Assembly (NCBI RefSeq): GCF_015355755.1 | Contig: NZ_JACVEE010000001.1 | Location: forward strand, 1,674,001-1,738,000 | Direction of reading: 5' to 3' | Length of the DNA: 64,000 nucleotides | From: Nocardia sp. XZ_19_385 | GTDB taxonomy: Bacteria > Actinomycetota > Actinomycetes > Mycobacteriales > Mycobacteriaceae | Notes under the pieces: generated by a model | Told to the model about the DNA's origin: nothing | Databases searched by the model: none | What the model saw: the letters and a program-made list of their open reading frames with translations, nothing else | Translations under genes and position numbers: made by a program | Shown: positions 53,687-61,593 of the stretch, one piece after another | Numbering within the stretch: the stretch's first letter is position 1 | Layout: each line of letters begins with the position of its first letter

Positions 53687-54811
53687 TCAGTCGCGGGCTC
53701 CTGCCGTGAGCAGCGCCCGTTGGGGCACGCCGGTGTATTCCGAGAGAGGGCGGATCAGGGCGTTGGAGGCGGTTTGCTCGGAGATGTGGGCAGTCCAGCC
53801 GACAATGCGGCTCATCACGAAGATCGGGGTGAACATGTCGATGTCGAAGCCCATCAGGTAGTAGGCGGGGCCGGCCGGGAAGTCGAGGTTCGGTTTGATG
53901 CCGGTGGCCTCGGCCATGGCCTGTTCGAGTTCGGTATACATGCGTAGCCAGCGTTGGCCGCCGGTCACCTCGGCGACGTCCGCGAGGGCGGCGCGCATGG
54001 TGGGGACGCGGGAGTCGCCGTTCTTGTAGACGCGGTGACCGAACCCCATCACCTTCTGTTTGGCGGAAAGCTTGCCCTGCAACCAGTCTCGCGCCTTCGC
54101 GGGATCGCCGATCTCCAGCATGGCGTGCATGACGGCCTCGTTGGCGCCGCCGTGCAGCGGGCCCTTGAGGGCACCGATGGCGGCGGTGACCGCGCTGTAG
54201 AGATCCGAGCAGGTGGAGGTGACCACGCGGGCGGCGAAGGTGGAGGCGTTGAAACTGTGCTCCGCGTAGAGGACCAGCGAGATCTCGAAGGCGCGGACCA
54301 GACGCGGGTCCGGGAACTCGCCGAAGCACATGTAGAGGAAGTTCTCGGCGAAACCCAGATGTGAGTGTGGCGCAACGGGATCCAGGCCGCGGCGGCGGCG
54401 CATGTCGGCCGCGATCACGGTTGGCAGCACCGCAGTGAGCCGTAAAGCCTTGGCCGACAATGATCGCGGCTCGTCGGACTCGGCCTCGGGATCCTCGGTG
54501 CCGAGGTAACTGACCACCGTGCGGACGACGTCCATCGGATGGCAGGAATCCGGCATCTTCTCGATCAGCGACAGGATGGAACGGTCGATCCGCCGCCACG
54601 CACGTTCCCGCTGGCACAGCAGTTCCAGCTGCGCGGCCCGCGGAAGTTCGCCGTACCACAGCAGATATGCGACCTCCTCGAAGGAGCAGTGCCCGGCCAG
54701 GTCCTGCACCGCGTAGCCGCGATAGGTCAGCGAATTGGTTTCGGGCACCACCTTGGAGATGGCGGTGGTATCGACCACCACCCCCGCGAGGCCCTTCTTG
54801 ATCTCGGTCAT
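53687..54811 (-). CDS. prpC: 2-methylcitrate synthase
   Basis: 374 residues, citrate-synthase fold. Condenses propionyl-CoA with oxaloacetate. Start MTEIKKGLAGVVVDTTAISKVV and NSLTYRGYAVQDLA are as in mycobacterial PrpC. Catalytic histidines and aspartate: LHGGANEAVM, MGFGHRVYKNG, PNLDFPAGPAYYLMG. Its start overlaps the prpB stop by 4 bp. Third gene of prpDBC. Confidence 0.93.
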   Translation of the reverse strand: MTEIKKGLAGVVVDTTAISKVVPETNSLTYRGYAVQDLAGHCSFEEVAYLLWYGELPRAAQLELLCQRERAWRRIDRSILSLIEKMPDSCHPMDVVRTVVSYLGTEDPEAESDEPRSLSAKALRLTAVLPTVIAADMRRRRGLDPVAPHSHLGFAENFLYMCFGEFPDPRLVRAFEISLVLYAEHSFNASTFAARVVTSTCSDLYSAVTAAIGALKGPLHGGANEAVMHAMLEIGDPAKARDWLQGKLSAKQKVMGFGHRVYKNGDSRVPTMRAALADVAEVTGGQRWLRMYTELEQAMAEATGIKPNLDFPAGPAYYLMGFDIDMFTPIFVMSRIVGWTAHISEQTASNALIRPLSEYTGVPQRALLTAGARD

Positions 54812-55731
54812 GCTTCGCCCGTCAGCGTGAAATTGAAGATTCCGGAATCGAATTCGTTGTAGCGCTCGTAGTCGAGCAGTTCGTAGAGCCGGGAACGCTG
54901 CTGCATCCGATCCAGCAGACCCGATTGCGTTCCAGTAGCGGCGATTTCGCGTAACCCGTGCTCCACCGCGTACATCGCCAGCCGCAGCGTCGTGACCGGG
55001 TAGATGACCGCGTTGTACCCGAGGTTCTCCAGTTCGCCCGCCGAGAGCAAAGCGGATTTGCCGAACTCGGTCATATTCGCCAGCAGCGGAATATCGACCG
55101 CAGCACGGAATTTCGCGAACTCACCGGCATCGGCCAGTGCCTCGGTGAAGATCAGGTCCGCCCCCGCGTCGGCATAGGCCTTGGCCCGGTCGATGGCGGC
55201 ATCCAGCCCCTCGGTGCCGCGCGCGTCGGTGCGCGCGCAGACGACGAAGTTCGGGTCCCGCCGCGCCGACACCGCGGCCCGCAGCCGCCGCACCATCTCC
55301 GGGACCGGCACCACGGACTTCCCGTCGAGATGCCCGCACCGTTTCGGATTCACCTGATCCTCGAGATGACATCCGGCCAGTCCGGCATCCTCGAGCAGGC
55401 TCACCGTGCGCGCGGCGTTCATCGGCTCTCCGAAGCCGGTGTCGGCGTCGATCAGCACCGGCAGGTCGGTGACCCGCGCGATCTGCCGCCCCCGCTCGGT
55501 CACCTCGGTCAGCGTGGTCAGTCCGATATCGGGCAGCGCGAGCTCGGCGGAGACCACCGCACCCGAGACATACGCCCCTTCGAATCCGAGTTCCTGGATC
55601 AGTTTGGCCACCAGCGGGTTGAACGCACCCGGCAACCGCTGGATCCGCCCGGAGGTCAACCCGGCCCGGAACGCCACCCGCTTCTCCGCCGCGCCGATCG
55701 CGGCCGTCGAGAGCGCGTTCACCGCCCCCAC
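54808..55731 (-). CDS. prpB: 2-methylisocitrate lyase
   Basis: 307 residues. Isocitrate-lyase superfamily: metal motif LIDADTGFGEPMNAA, active-site cysteine loop PKRCGHLDGKSVV. Splits methylisocitrate to pyruvate and succinate. M. tuberculosis relies on isocitrate lyase for this step; here a dedicated PrpB is present. Coupled to prpC. Confidence 0.93.
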   Translation of the reverse strand: MGAVNALSTAAIGAAEKRVAFRAGLTSGRIQRLPGAFNPLVAKLIQELGFEGAYVSGAVVSAELALPDIGLTTLTEVTERGRQIARVTDLPVLIDADTGFGEPMNAARTVSLLEDAGLAGCHLEDQVNPKRCGHLDGKSVVPVPEMVRRLRAAVSARRDPNFVVCARTDARGTEGLDAAIDRAKAYADAGADLIFTEALADAGEFAKFRAAVDIPLLANMTEFGKSALLSAGELENLGYNAVIYPVTTLRLAMYAVEHGLREIAATGTQSGLLDRMQQRSRLYELLDYERYNEFDSGIFNFTLTGEA

Positions 55732-55748
55732 CGCCCTAGGCTGATCCC

Positions 55749-55928
55749 ATGCCCGACCAACCGCTGCGCTACCGGCTGATCACCGGCGTGGATGACGCCG
55801 CGTTCTGCAAACGGATCAGCGATCTGCTCGACGAGGGCTACCGCCTGCACGGCCCGCCCGCGGTGACCTTCAACGGCACCGATGTCATTGCCGCCCAAGC
55901 GCTGGTCTTGGGCGGATTCATGGAGTAG
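55749..55928 (+). CDS. DUF1737 small protein, opposite strand to the prp operon
   Basis: 59 residues: MPDQPLRYRLITGVDDAAFC at the start, then SDLLDEGYRLHGPPAVTFNG and ALVLGGFME at the end. This is the DUF1737 pattern (YxLxTG...GWxLxGxP...QAL). The family's role is unknown; cytosolic. It fills the gap between prpD and prpB but reads the other way, so transcription through prpDBC would run antisense to it. 17 bp from the start of prpB. Confidence 0.82.
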   Translation: MPDQPLRYRLITGVDDAAFCKRISDLLDEGYRLHGPPAVTFNGTDVIAAQALVLGGFME

Positions 55929-55936
55929 TCCGGGCA

Positions 55937-57454
55937 TCAGAAGATCCCCTCCCGCACCACGGCCGCCCGGCCGAGTACCTCGGGCGAGACAGCGCAGGTC
56001 AGCTGATCGAGCTCGCCCGCCCCCAGGTCCAGGGTGCGCCCCGCCACGTCGAGGAACCGGTCCTGCTCCGCGGGATCGACCACACCTTCCGCGAGAGTCC
56101 GGAACTTCTCGATGTACTGCGCCCGGCCGAACGGGCGCGCACCGAGCGGATGCGCGTCGGCGACGGCGAGTTCATCGACAATGGTCTCGCCGCTCCGCAA
56201 GGTGACCACGGCGCGAGCGCCGAAGGCCTGCTCCGCCGGATCATTCGAGTGGTAGCGCCGCGTCCACTCCAGATCCTCGACGGTGGACACCTTGCGCCAC
56301 AGCTCGATCGTGTCGGGCCGCCGCGCGCGTTCGGGCGCGTAGGAGCGTTCGTGATGCCAGGCACCGTCCTGCAACGCGACCGCGAAGATGTACATCACCG
56401 AGTGGTCCAGGGTCTCGCGACTGGCGTGCGGATCGAACTTCTGCGGGTCACCGGATCCGGTGCCGATCACGAAGTGCGTGTGATGGCTGGTGTGCAACAC
56501 GATCGAGGCGATCTGGCCGAGATCACCGATGGCCGGACCCATCCGGCGAGCCAGGTCGATCAGCGCCTGGCTCTGGTATTCCGCGGAATGCTCCTTGGTG
56601 TAGCTGTCCAGGATGGCGCGCTTGGCCTCCCCCGGACCGGGCAGCGGCACACGGTATTCCGCCTCCGGACCCCCGAGCAACCACGCGATGACTCCGTCGG
56701 CACCCTCCCAGATGGGTGCGGGCGCGCCCTCTCCGCGCATCGCCCGGTCCACCGCTTCGACCGCCATCTTCCCGGCGAACGCGGGCGCATAAGCCTTCCA
56801 GCTGGATATCTCGCCCTTGCGGGACTGCCGCGTCGCCGTGGTGGTGTGCAGCGCCTGCCCGACCGCCTGATAGATCGTCTCCGTCCCGAGCCCGAGCAGC
56901 GTCCCGATGCCCGCCGCGGCGGACGGCCCGAGATGGGCGACATGGTCGATCTTGTGCTGGTGCAGGCAGATTCCGCGCACCAGGTCGATCTGGATTTCGT
57001 AACCGGTGGCCACACCACGGATCAGGTCCGCGCCGCTACGCCCGGTGTGCTGGGCGACCGCGAGAATCGGCGGGATGTTGTCGCCGGGATGGGAATACTC
57101 GGCGGCCAGGAAGGTGTCATGAAAGTCGAGCTCGCGCACCGCGACACCGTTCGCCCAGGCCGCCCACTCCGGCGACACCCGCTCGGGCCGGCCGAAAATC
57201 GTTGCCCCGGACCGGCCTTCCCGCGCCTGATACGGCTGTGCCAACGCTTGGGCGCGGGCGCTTGTCACCGGACGGCGCAGCACCGAGGCCGCCGCCACCG
57301 CAGCGTTGTCGATGATGCGGTTCACGATCATCTCCGAGACCTCAGCGGGCACCTCGACCGGATCCACAGCAACCTCCGCGATCTTGGTTGCCAGATGTTC
57401 CGAACGCGGAAACTGTTCCGCCGCACGGCGTGCGCGTACGATATGAGTCTTCAT
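55937..57454 (-). CDS. prpD: 2-methylcitrate dehydratase
   Basis: 505 residues, MmgE/PrpD family (no Fe-S cluster). Blocks seen: [40 protein letters not shown], and [23 protein letters not shown] lies 4 bases before the ATG at 57454. First gene of the prp operon, divergent from prpR. It dehydrates 2-methylcitrate. Confidence 0.93.
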   Translation of the reverse strand: MKTHIVRARRAAEQFPRSEHLATKIAEVAVDPVEVPAEVSEMIVNRIIDNAAVAAASVLRRPVTSARAQALAQPYQAREGRSGATIFGRPERVSPEWAAWANGVAVRELDFHDTFLAAEYSHPGDNIPPILAVAQHTGRSGADLIRGVATGYEIQIDLVRGICLHQHKIDHVAHLGPSAAAGIGTLLGLGTETIYQAVGQALHTTTATRQSRKGEISSWKAYAPAFAGKMAVEAVDRAMRGEGAPAPIWEGADGVIAWLLGGPEAEYRVPLPGPGEAKRAILDSYTKEHSAEYQSQALIDLARRMGPAIGDLGQIASIVLHTSHHTHFVIGTGSGDPQKFDPHASRETLDHSVMYIFAVALQDGAWHHERSYAPERARRPDTIELWRKVSTVEDLEWTRRYHSNDPAEQAFGARAVVTLRSGETIVDELAVADAHPLGARPFGRAQYIEKFRTLAEGVVDPAEQDRFLDVAGRTLDLGAGELDQLTCAVSPEVLGRAAVVREGIF

Positions 57455-57520
57455 CAGTCCTCCGATGTCTCCGGTGGCGTCGTCCGCCGTACTTCGCACG
57501 CTACGCATGCCCCGGCATCG

Positions 57521-57584
57521 GCAAAACACCTTGCACAAGCAGATTTTTGCGGGCGAGAACGCCTCATTCTGCGATGTTTGCGAA
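57521..57584. promoter_or_regulatory. Candidate PrpR/RamB-like sites between prpD and prpR
   Basis: The 153-bp intergenic region holds GCAAAA (57521), TTTTTGC (57544-57550) and TTTGCGAA (57577-57584). PrpR and RamB of mycobacteria and corynebacteria bind TTTGCAAA-type sequences; the last matches 7 of 8. Weak but position is right. Confidence 0.4.
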
Positions 57585-57607
57585 GCTCGACGACTACCAT
57601 CCACCTC

Positions 57608-59029
57608 GTGCGCAAGATGTACGCGGGAGCCCGGTTGCGGCGATTGCGCGAGGAACGGCGGATGACCCAGGCGGCGCTGGCCAAGTCGCTGGATCTCTCG
57701 CCCAGCTATCTCAATCAGCTCGAACGCGATCAGCGTCCGCTCACCATTCCGGTGCTGCTGAAACTGAATTCGACGTTCGATCTCGATGTGCAGTTCTTCG
57801 CCGCCGACTCCGACGCGCGCCTGGTCTCGGACCTGCACGAGGTGCTCGTGGACGCCGCCGGCGGCGACAGCGCGCCGCTGACCGAGGTGGAGGAACTGGC
57901 CACCCGGCAGCCGGAAGTCGCACGCATCCTGGTCGCCATGCACCGGCGATTACGCGCCGCCACCGACCAACTCGACCTGCTGTCCTCCCGGGTGTCCGCG
58001 CCCACGGGTGCACCCGGCGTGCCGATGCCCTACGAGGATGTCCGGGACTTCTTCTACGACCACCACAATCACATCCCGCACCTCGACCTGGCCGCCGAAC
58101 ACCTCTTCGAGGAATCCGGGCTGACCATCGGCTCACTGGACCGGCAGCTGGCCCGCATCGCGGACGAACGCGCGGGCGTCACCGTGCTGGTGCGCGGCGA
58201 CGGCGCGGACCCGTCCATCCCGAAACGGCACTACGACCCCGACAGCCGCACCCTCACCCTGGCGCGGCGGCTGCGGCCCGGGCAGCGGGCCTTCCAGATC
58301 GCCACCACCCTCGGATTCCTGCTCTACGGCAAGGATCTGGACGCGGTGCTCAACGAAACCCCCTCACTCTCGGGCGAATCCCGCACACTCGCCCGGATTG
58401 GCCTGGCCAACTATTTCGCGGGAGCGCTGGTGCTGCCCTACGGCCGTTTCCTGCGGTCGGCCGAGGAACTGCGCTACGACATCGACCTGCTGAGCCTGCG
58501 TTTCGAGGTCGGCTTCGAAACCATCTGCCACCGGCTGAGCACGCTGCAGCGGCAGGGGCAGCGCGGGGTGCCGTTCTTCCTGGTCCGCACCGACCGGGCG
58601 GGCAATATCTCGAAACGGCAGTCCGCCACCGCTTTTCACTTCTCCCGGGTCGGCGGCAGCTGCCCGCTGTGGGTGGTGCACGAGGCGTTCGCGCATCCGG
58701 ACCGCGTCCTGACCCAGGTCGCGGCCATGCCCGACGGCCGCCGCTACCTGTGGATCGCCCGCACGACCGCCACCAGTCCGCATGGATATGGCACGGCGAC
58801 AAAGAATTTCGCGATCGGACTGGGCTGCGATATCGAATACGCCGACCGGCTGGTGTATGCCACCGGCCTGCAACTCGACGAGCCGGCCGCGGCGGTGCCG
58901 ATCGGGGCGGGCTGCAAAGTGTGCGAGCGGCCCGCCTGCCCGCAGCGCGCCTTTCCGCAGATCGGGGCACCGATGTCGGTCGCCGAGCACACCAGCACCG
59001 ATTTGCCTTATCCCGGAGCGAACCGGTGA
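57608..59029 (+). CDS. prpR: Short-chain acyl-CoA-responsive regulator PrpR (Fe-S type)
   Basis: 473 residues. N-terminal Xre-type [34 protein letters not shown]-terminal region of the ScfR/PrpR family with cysteines for a 4Fe-4S cluster: [20 protein letters not shown] and [17 protein letters not shown]. Binds propionyl-/short-chain acyl-CoA and activates prpDBC in mycobacteria. GTG 57608 ([16 protein letters not shown]) gives the same N-terminal length as Rv1129c; ATG 57617 is an alternative. Divergent from prpD. Confidence 0.92.
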   Translation: MRKMYAGARLRRLREERRMTQAALAKSLDLSPSYLNQLERDQRPLTIPVLLKLNSTFDLDVQFFAADSDARLVSDLHEVLVDAAGGDSAPLTEVEELATRQPEVARILVAMHRRLRAATDQLDLLSSRVSAPTGAPGVPMPYEDVRDFFYDHHNHIPHLDLAAEHLFEESGLTIGSLDRQLARIADERAGVTVLVRGDGADPSIPKRHYDPDSRTLTLARRLRPGQRAFQIATTLGFLLYGKDLDAVLNETPSLSGESRTLARIGLANYFAGALVLPYGRFLRSAEELRYDIDLLSLRFEVGFETICHRLSTLQRQGQRGVPFFLVRTDRAGNISKRQSATAFHFSRVGGSCPLWVVHEAFAHPDRVLTQVAAMPDGRRYLWIARTTATSPHGYGTATKNFAIGLGCDIEYADRLVYATGLQLDEPAAAVPIGAGCKVCERPACPQRAFPQIGAPMSVAEHTSTDLPYPGANR

Positions 59030-59030
59030 G

Positions 59031-59945
59031 TCACGCGCCGACGTGGGTCAACTTGTCGGGATTGCGGACCGCGTAGATCCCGCGAATCTTGGCCGTGACC
59101 GGCTCGATATCGAGCACCACGACCGCGAAAAGCGAACCGCCGGACAGGATCATCGCGGACGGATCGCCACCGACCCATCGGTATTCGATCCCGAGATCGG
59201 GCACGCCGACGATCATCGGGCTGGTGATCAGGCGAACGATCTTGTCCGCGCCCTGGATCGGGCGCAGCGCGGCCCGCGACTTGCCGCCGCCGTCGGACCA
59301 GAAGGTCACATCCGGCGCCAGCAGCTCCAGCAGCGCGTTCACATCGCCGCCCACCTGTGCGGCCAGGAACTGTTCGGTCACCGCGCGCTGCATCTGCGGG
59401 TCGGCGCGATACCGCGGCCGCCGGGCTTGGACATGTGCGCGGGCCCGGTGCGCGAGCTGGCGGACCGCGGTGGTCTCCCGCCCGAGAATCTCACCGACCT
59501 CAGCGTGCGCATAGCCGAACACATCGTGCAGCACGAACGTCGCGCGCTCCAGCGGCGACAGCGTCTCCAGTACCACCAGCATCGCCATGGACACCGATTC
59601 CGCCCGCAGCGCGGGATCGGCGGCGTCGGCGCTGTCCCGGACCTCCGGGGTATCGGTCACCAGCGGCTCGGGCAGCCAAGGGCCGACATAGGTTTCGCGA
59701 CGCCGCGCCACCGCCGTACGCCGGGCCAGCGCGTTGTTGACCGCGATGCGCACCAGGTAGGCGCGTGGGCTGGTGATCTCCTCGGTACCGCCGCGGCGGG
59801 CGCGCGGCACCCAGGCCAGCCAGGTGTCCTGCAGCACGTCCTCGGTGTCGGCGACGGTGCCCAGGATGTTGTAGACGATGGAGAACAGCAGTTCCCGATG
59901 GTCGGCGAACACTCGGGTCGCCTCGTCGTCGGCGCTGTCGAACAT
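59031..59945 (-). CDS. ECF sigma factor, ECF41/SigJ type with C-terminal SnoaL-like domain
   Basis: 304 residues. Sigma region 2 (HRELLFSIVYNILGTVADTEDVLQDTWLAWV) and region 4 (LSPLERATFVLHDVFGYAHAEVGEILG). The linker has the ECF41 motif WLPEP, and the C-terminal NTF2-like domain has DGGGK and NPDKL, the residues through which this extension tunes its own sigma. No separate anti-sigma is needed. AAGGAGG precedes ATG 59945 (GTG 59969 alternative). ECF41 genes usually neighbour a carboxymuconolactone decarboxylase/oxidoreductase/epimerase; here the divergent neighbour is an MFS exporter. Confidence 0.9.
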   Translation of the reverse strand: MFDSADDEATRVFADHRELLFSIVYNILGTVADTEDVLQDTWLAWVPRARRGGTEEITSPRAYLVRIAVNNALARRTAVARRRETYVGPWLPEPLVTDTPEVRDSADAADPALRAESVSMAMLVVLETLSPLERATFVLHDVFGYAHAEVGEILGRETTAVRQLAHRARAHVQARRPRYRADPQMQRAVTEQFLAAQVGGDVNALLELLAPDVTFWSDGGGKSRAALRPIQGADKIVRLITSPMIVGVPDLGIEYRWVGGDPSAMILSGGSLFAVVVLDIEPVTAKIRGIYAVRNPDKLTHVGA

Positions 59946-59969
59946 CTGGCCTCCTTGTTCCGCTGTCAC

Positions 59970-60043
59970 TTCCCTAGAGGGAACTCACCGCCCGGAACGT
60001 GACATCTGCGCGCCCCCTGTGATCCGACTCTCACGATGTCACG
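59970..60043. promoter_or_regulatory. Divergent promoter region with mirrored TGTCAC boxes
   Basis: CGTGACAT (59998-60005) and ATGTCACG (60036-60043) are inverted copies. Each reads TGTCACG towards one of the divergent genes, matching the ECF41 -35 consensus TGTCACA. A clear CGTC -10 is not seen at 16-17 bp. TTCCCT-ag-AGGGAA (59970-59983) is an extra palindrome in the sigma-gene leader. Confidence 0.45.
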
Positions 60044-60115
60044 CCACCGTGGCCGGACTCGCTCTGGGTTCGTAGCGGACGAAATCGGCGTCCGGACCGT
60101 GAGAGGACCCTCGCA

Positions 60116-61582
60116 GTGCAGTCACCCACCGAAACACCGTCATATCTGGCGACCCGCCGCGGCAAGCTCACGCTGGCGTTGCTGTGCACCGTCGCCTTTC
60201 TCGATTTCGTCGACGGCTCCATCGTCAATGTCGCCCTGCCGACCATCCAGCGTGAACTCGGGCTGTCGGTGGCCACGCTGCAATGGATCACCAGCGGCTA
60301 CCTGCTCACCTATGGCGGCCTGATGCTGCTGGGCGGCAGGCTGGCCGATCTGCTCGGACGGCGCCGCGTGCTCATCGCGGGCACGGTGCTCGTCGGGGTC
60401 GCCTCGGCCGTCGGCGGGCTCGCCGACAGCGCTGGACCGCTGATCGGCGCGCGGCTGGTGCAGGGCGTCGGTGCGGCACTGATGCTGCCCGCCGCGCTGT
60501 CGATTCTGACCACCAGCTTCCGCGAGGGTTCGGACCGGCACACCGCGCTCAGCGTGTGGGGCGGCGCCGCCGGATTGGCCTCGGCCGCAGGGGTTTTCCT
60601 CGGTGGACTGCTCAGTGCGGGGCCGGGGTGGCGCTGGGTGTTCTACGTCAACACACCGGTCTGCCTGCTGGTGCTGGCGGTCGTCCCGGCGCTGATTCCC
60701 GACGATCGGCGCAACGAAATCCGCGGCGGCTTCGACGCGTTCGGCACCGCACTGGGCACCGGTGGACTGATGCTGCTGGTGTACGGCCTGGTCGAGGCGC
60801 CCGAACACGGCTGGGGCGCGGCTCGCACGATCACCCTCCTCGGTGCGGCCGCGGCCCTGCTGATCGGCTTCGTGGCCCATGAGCGCCGCACCGCGAATCC
60901 GCTTGTCCCGCTGTCGGTCTTCCGCATCCGCGGTTTGGTCGCGGCGAACCTGACGCACCTGACCATCGCCGCTGGCATGCTGGCAATGTTCTTCTTCGTC
61001 ACCCTGTACATGCAATCGGTGCTCGGCTACGGCGAGCTCCAGGCCGGCAACGCCTACCTGCCGATCAGCCTCACCATCGGCATCGCCGCCGGATTGGCCG
61101 CGAAGCTCTTCCCCCGCATCGGAACTCGGCCGGTGATCGTCGCGGGTGCCGCGATCTGCGGGCTGGGACTGATCCTGCTGTCCCGGATTCCGGCCGACGG
61201 TTCCTACCTGACCCATGTGCTGCCCGGCATGCTCGTCGTGGCCGTCGGAGCGGGCGCGGTCTTCGTCGCGAACACCACCGCCGCCAATGCCGGTGTGCCC
61301 GCCGAACAGGCGGGACTGGCCGCGGCGCTACTGAATACGGCCCAGCAGATCGGCGGCGCGATCGGTATCGCGGTACTCACCGCCGTGGCGACCTCCCGCA
61401 CCGCCGCGCAGGTGGCCGCCGGGCAGGCGCCCCTCGACGCGATGACGTCCGGGTTCCAGCGTGCACTGCTGATCGGCGGCCTTATCGCGATAGCTGCCGC
61501 GATCATCGGGATGTGGACGGCGGATGCACGCGGTCAGCAAAAGGATGACGCCGCGGCACCCACGGAGGTCGTCGTTGGATAA
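60116..61582 (+). CDS. MFS transporter, DHA2-type 14-helix drug exporter
   Basis: 488 residues. Start LTLALLCTVAFLDFVDGSIVNVALPTIQREL and motif A GGRLADLLGRRRVLIAG; later GLASAAGVFLGGLLSAGPGWRWVFYVNTPV, the DHA2 signature. About 14 membrane helices. GTG with GAGAGGA upstream. Divergent from the ECF41 sigma gene and probably its regulon member. Exports drugs or metabolites; substrate unknown. Confidence 0.9.
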   Translation: MQSPTETPSYLATRRGKLTLALLCTVAFLDFVDGSIVNVALPTIQRELGLSVATLQWITSGYLLTYGGLMLLGGRLADLLGRRRVLIAGTVLVGVASAVGGLADSAGPLIGARLVQGVGAALMLPAALSILTTSFREGSDRHTALSVWGGAAGLASAAGVFLGGLLSAGPGWRWVFYVNTPVCLLVLAVVPALIPDDRRNEIRGGFDAFGTALGTGGLMLLVYGLVEAPEHGWGAARTITLLGAAAALLIGFVAHERRTANPLVPLSVFRIRGLVAANLTHLTIAAGMLAMFFFVTLYMQSVLGYGELQAGNAYLPISLTIGIAAGLAAKLFPRIGTRPVIVAGAAICGLGLILLSRIPADGSYLTHVLPGMLVVAVGAGAVFVANTTAANAGVPAEQAGLAAALLNTAQQIGGAIGIAVLTAVATSRTAAQVAAGQAPLDAMTSGFQRALLIGGLIAIAAAIIGMWTADARGQQKDDAAAPTEVVVG

Positions 61583-61593
61583 GCGGTGACGCG

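Noticed and set aside
53631..54659. Alternative minus-strand frame overlapping prpC and reading into the 28-bp palindrome
   Set aside because: No conserved motif; prpC occupies the same strand in another frame with all catalytic residues.
56150..57607. Upstream extension of the prpR frame
   Set aside because: It is antisense to prpD; family alignment places the PrpR start near 57608.
60044..60115. ECF41 -10 element (CGTC) for the exporter
   Set aside because: No CGTC is found 16-17 bp after the TGTCACG box, so only the -35-like boxes are reported.
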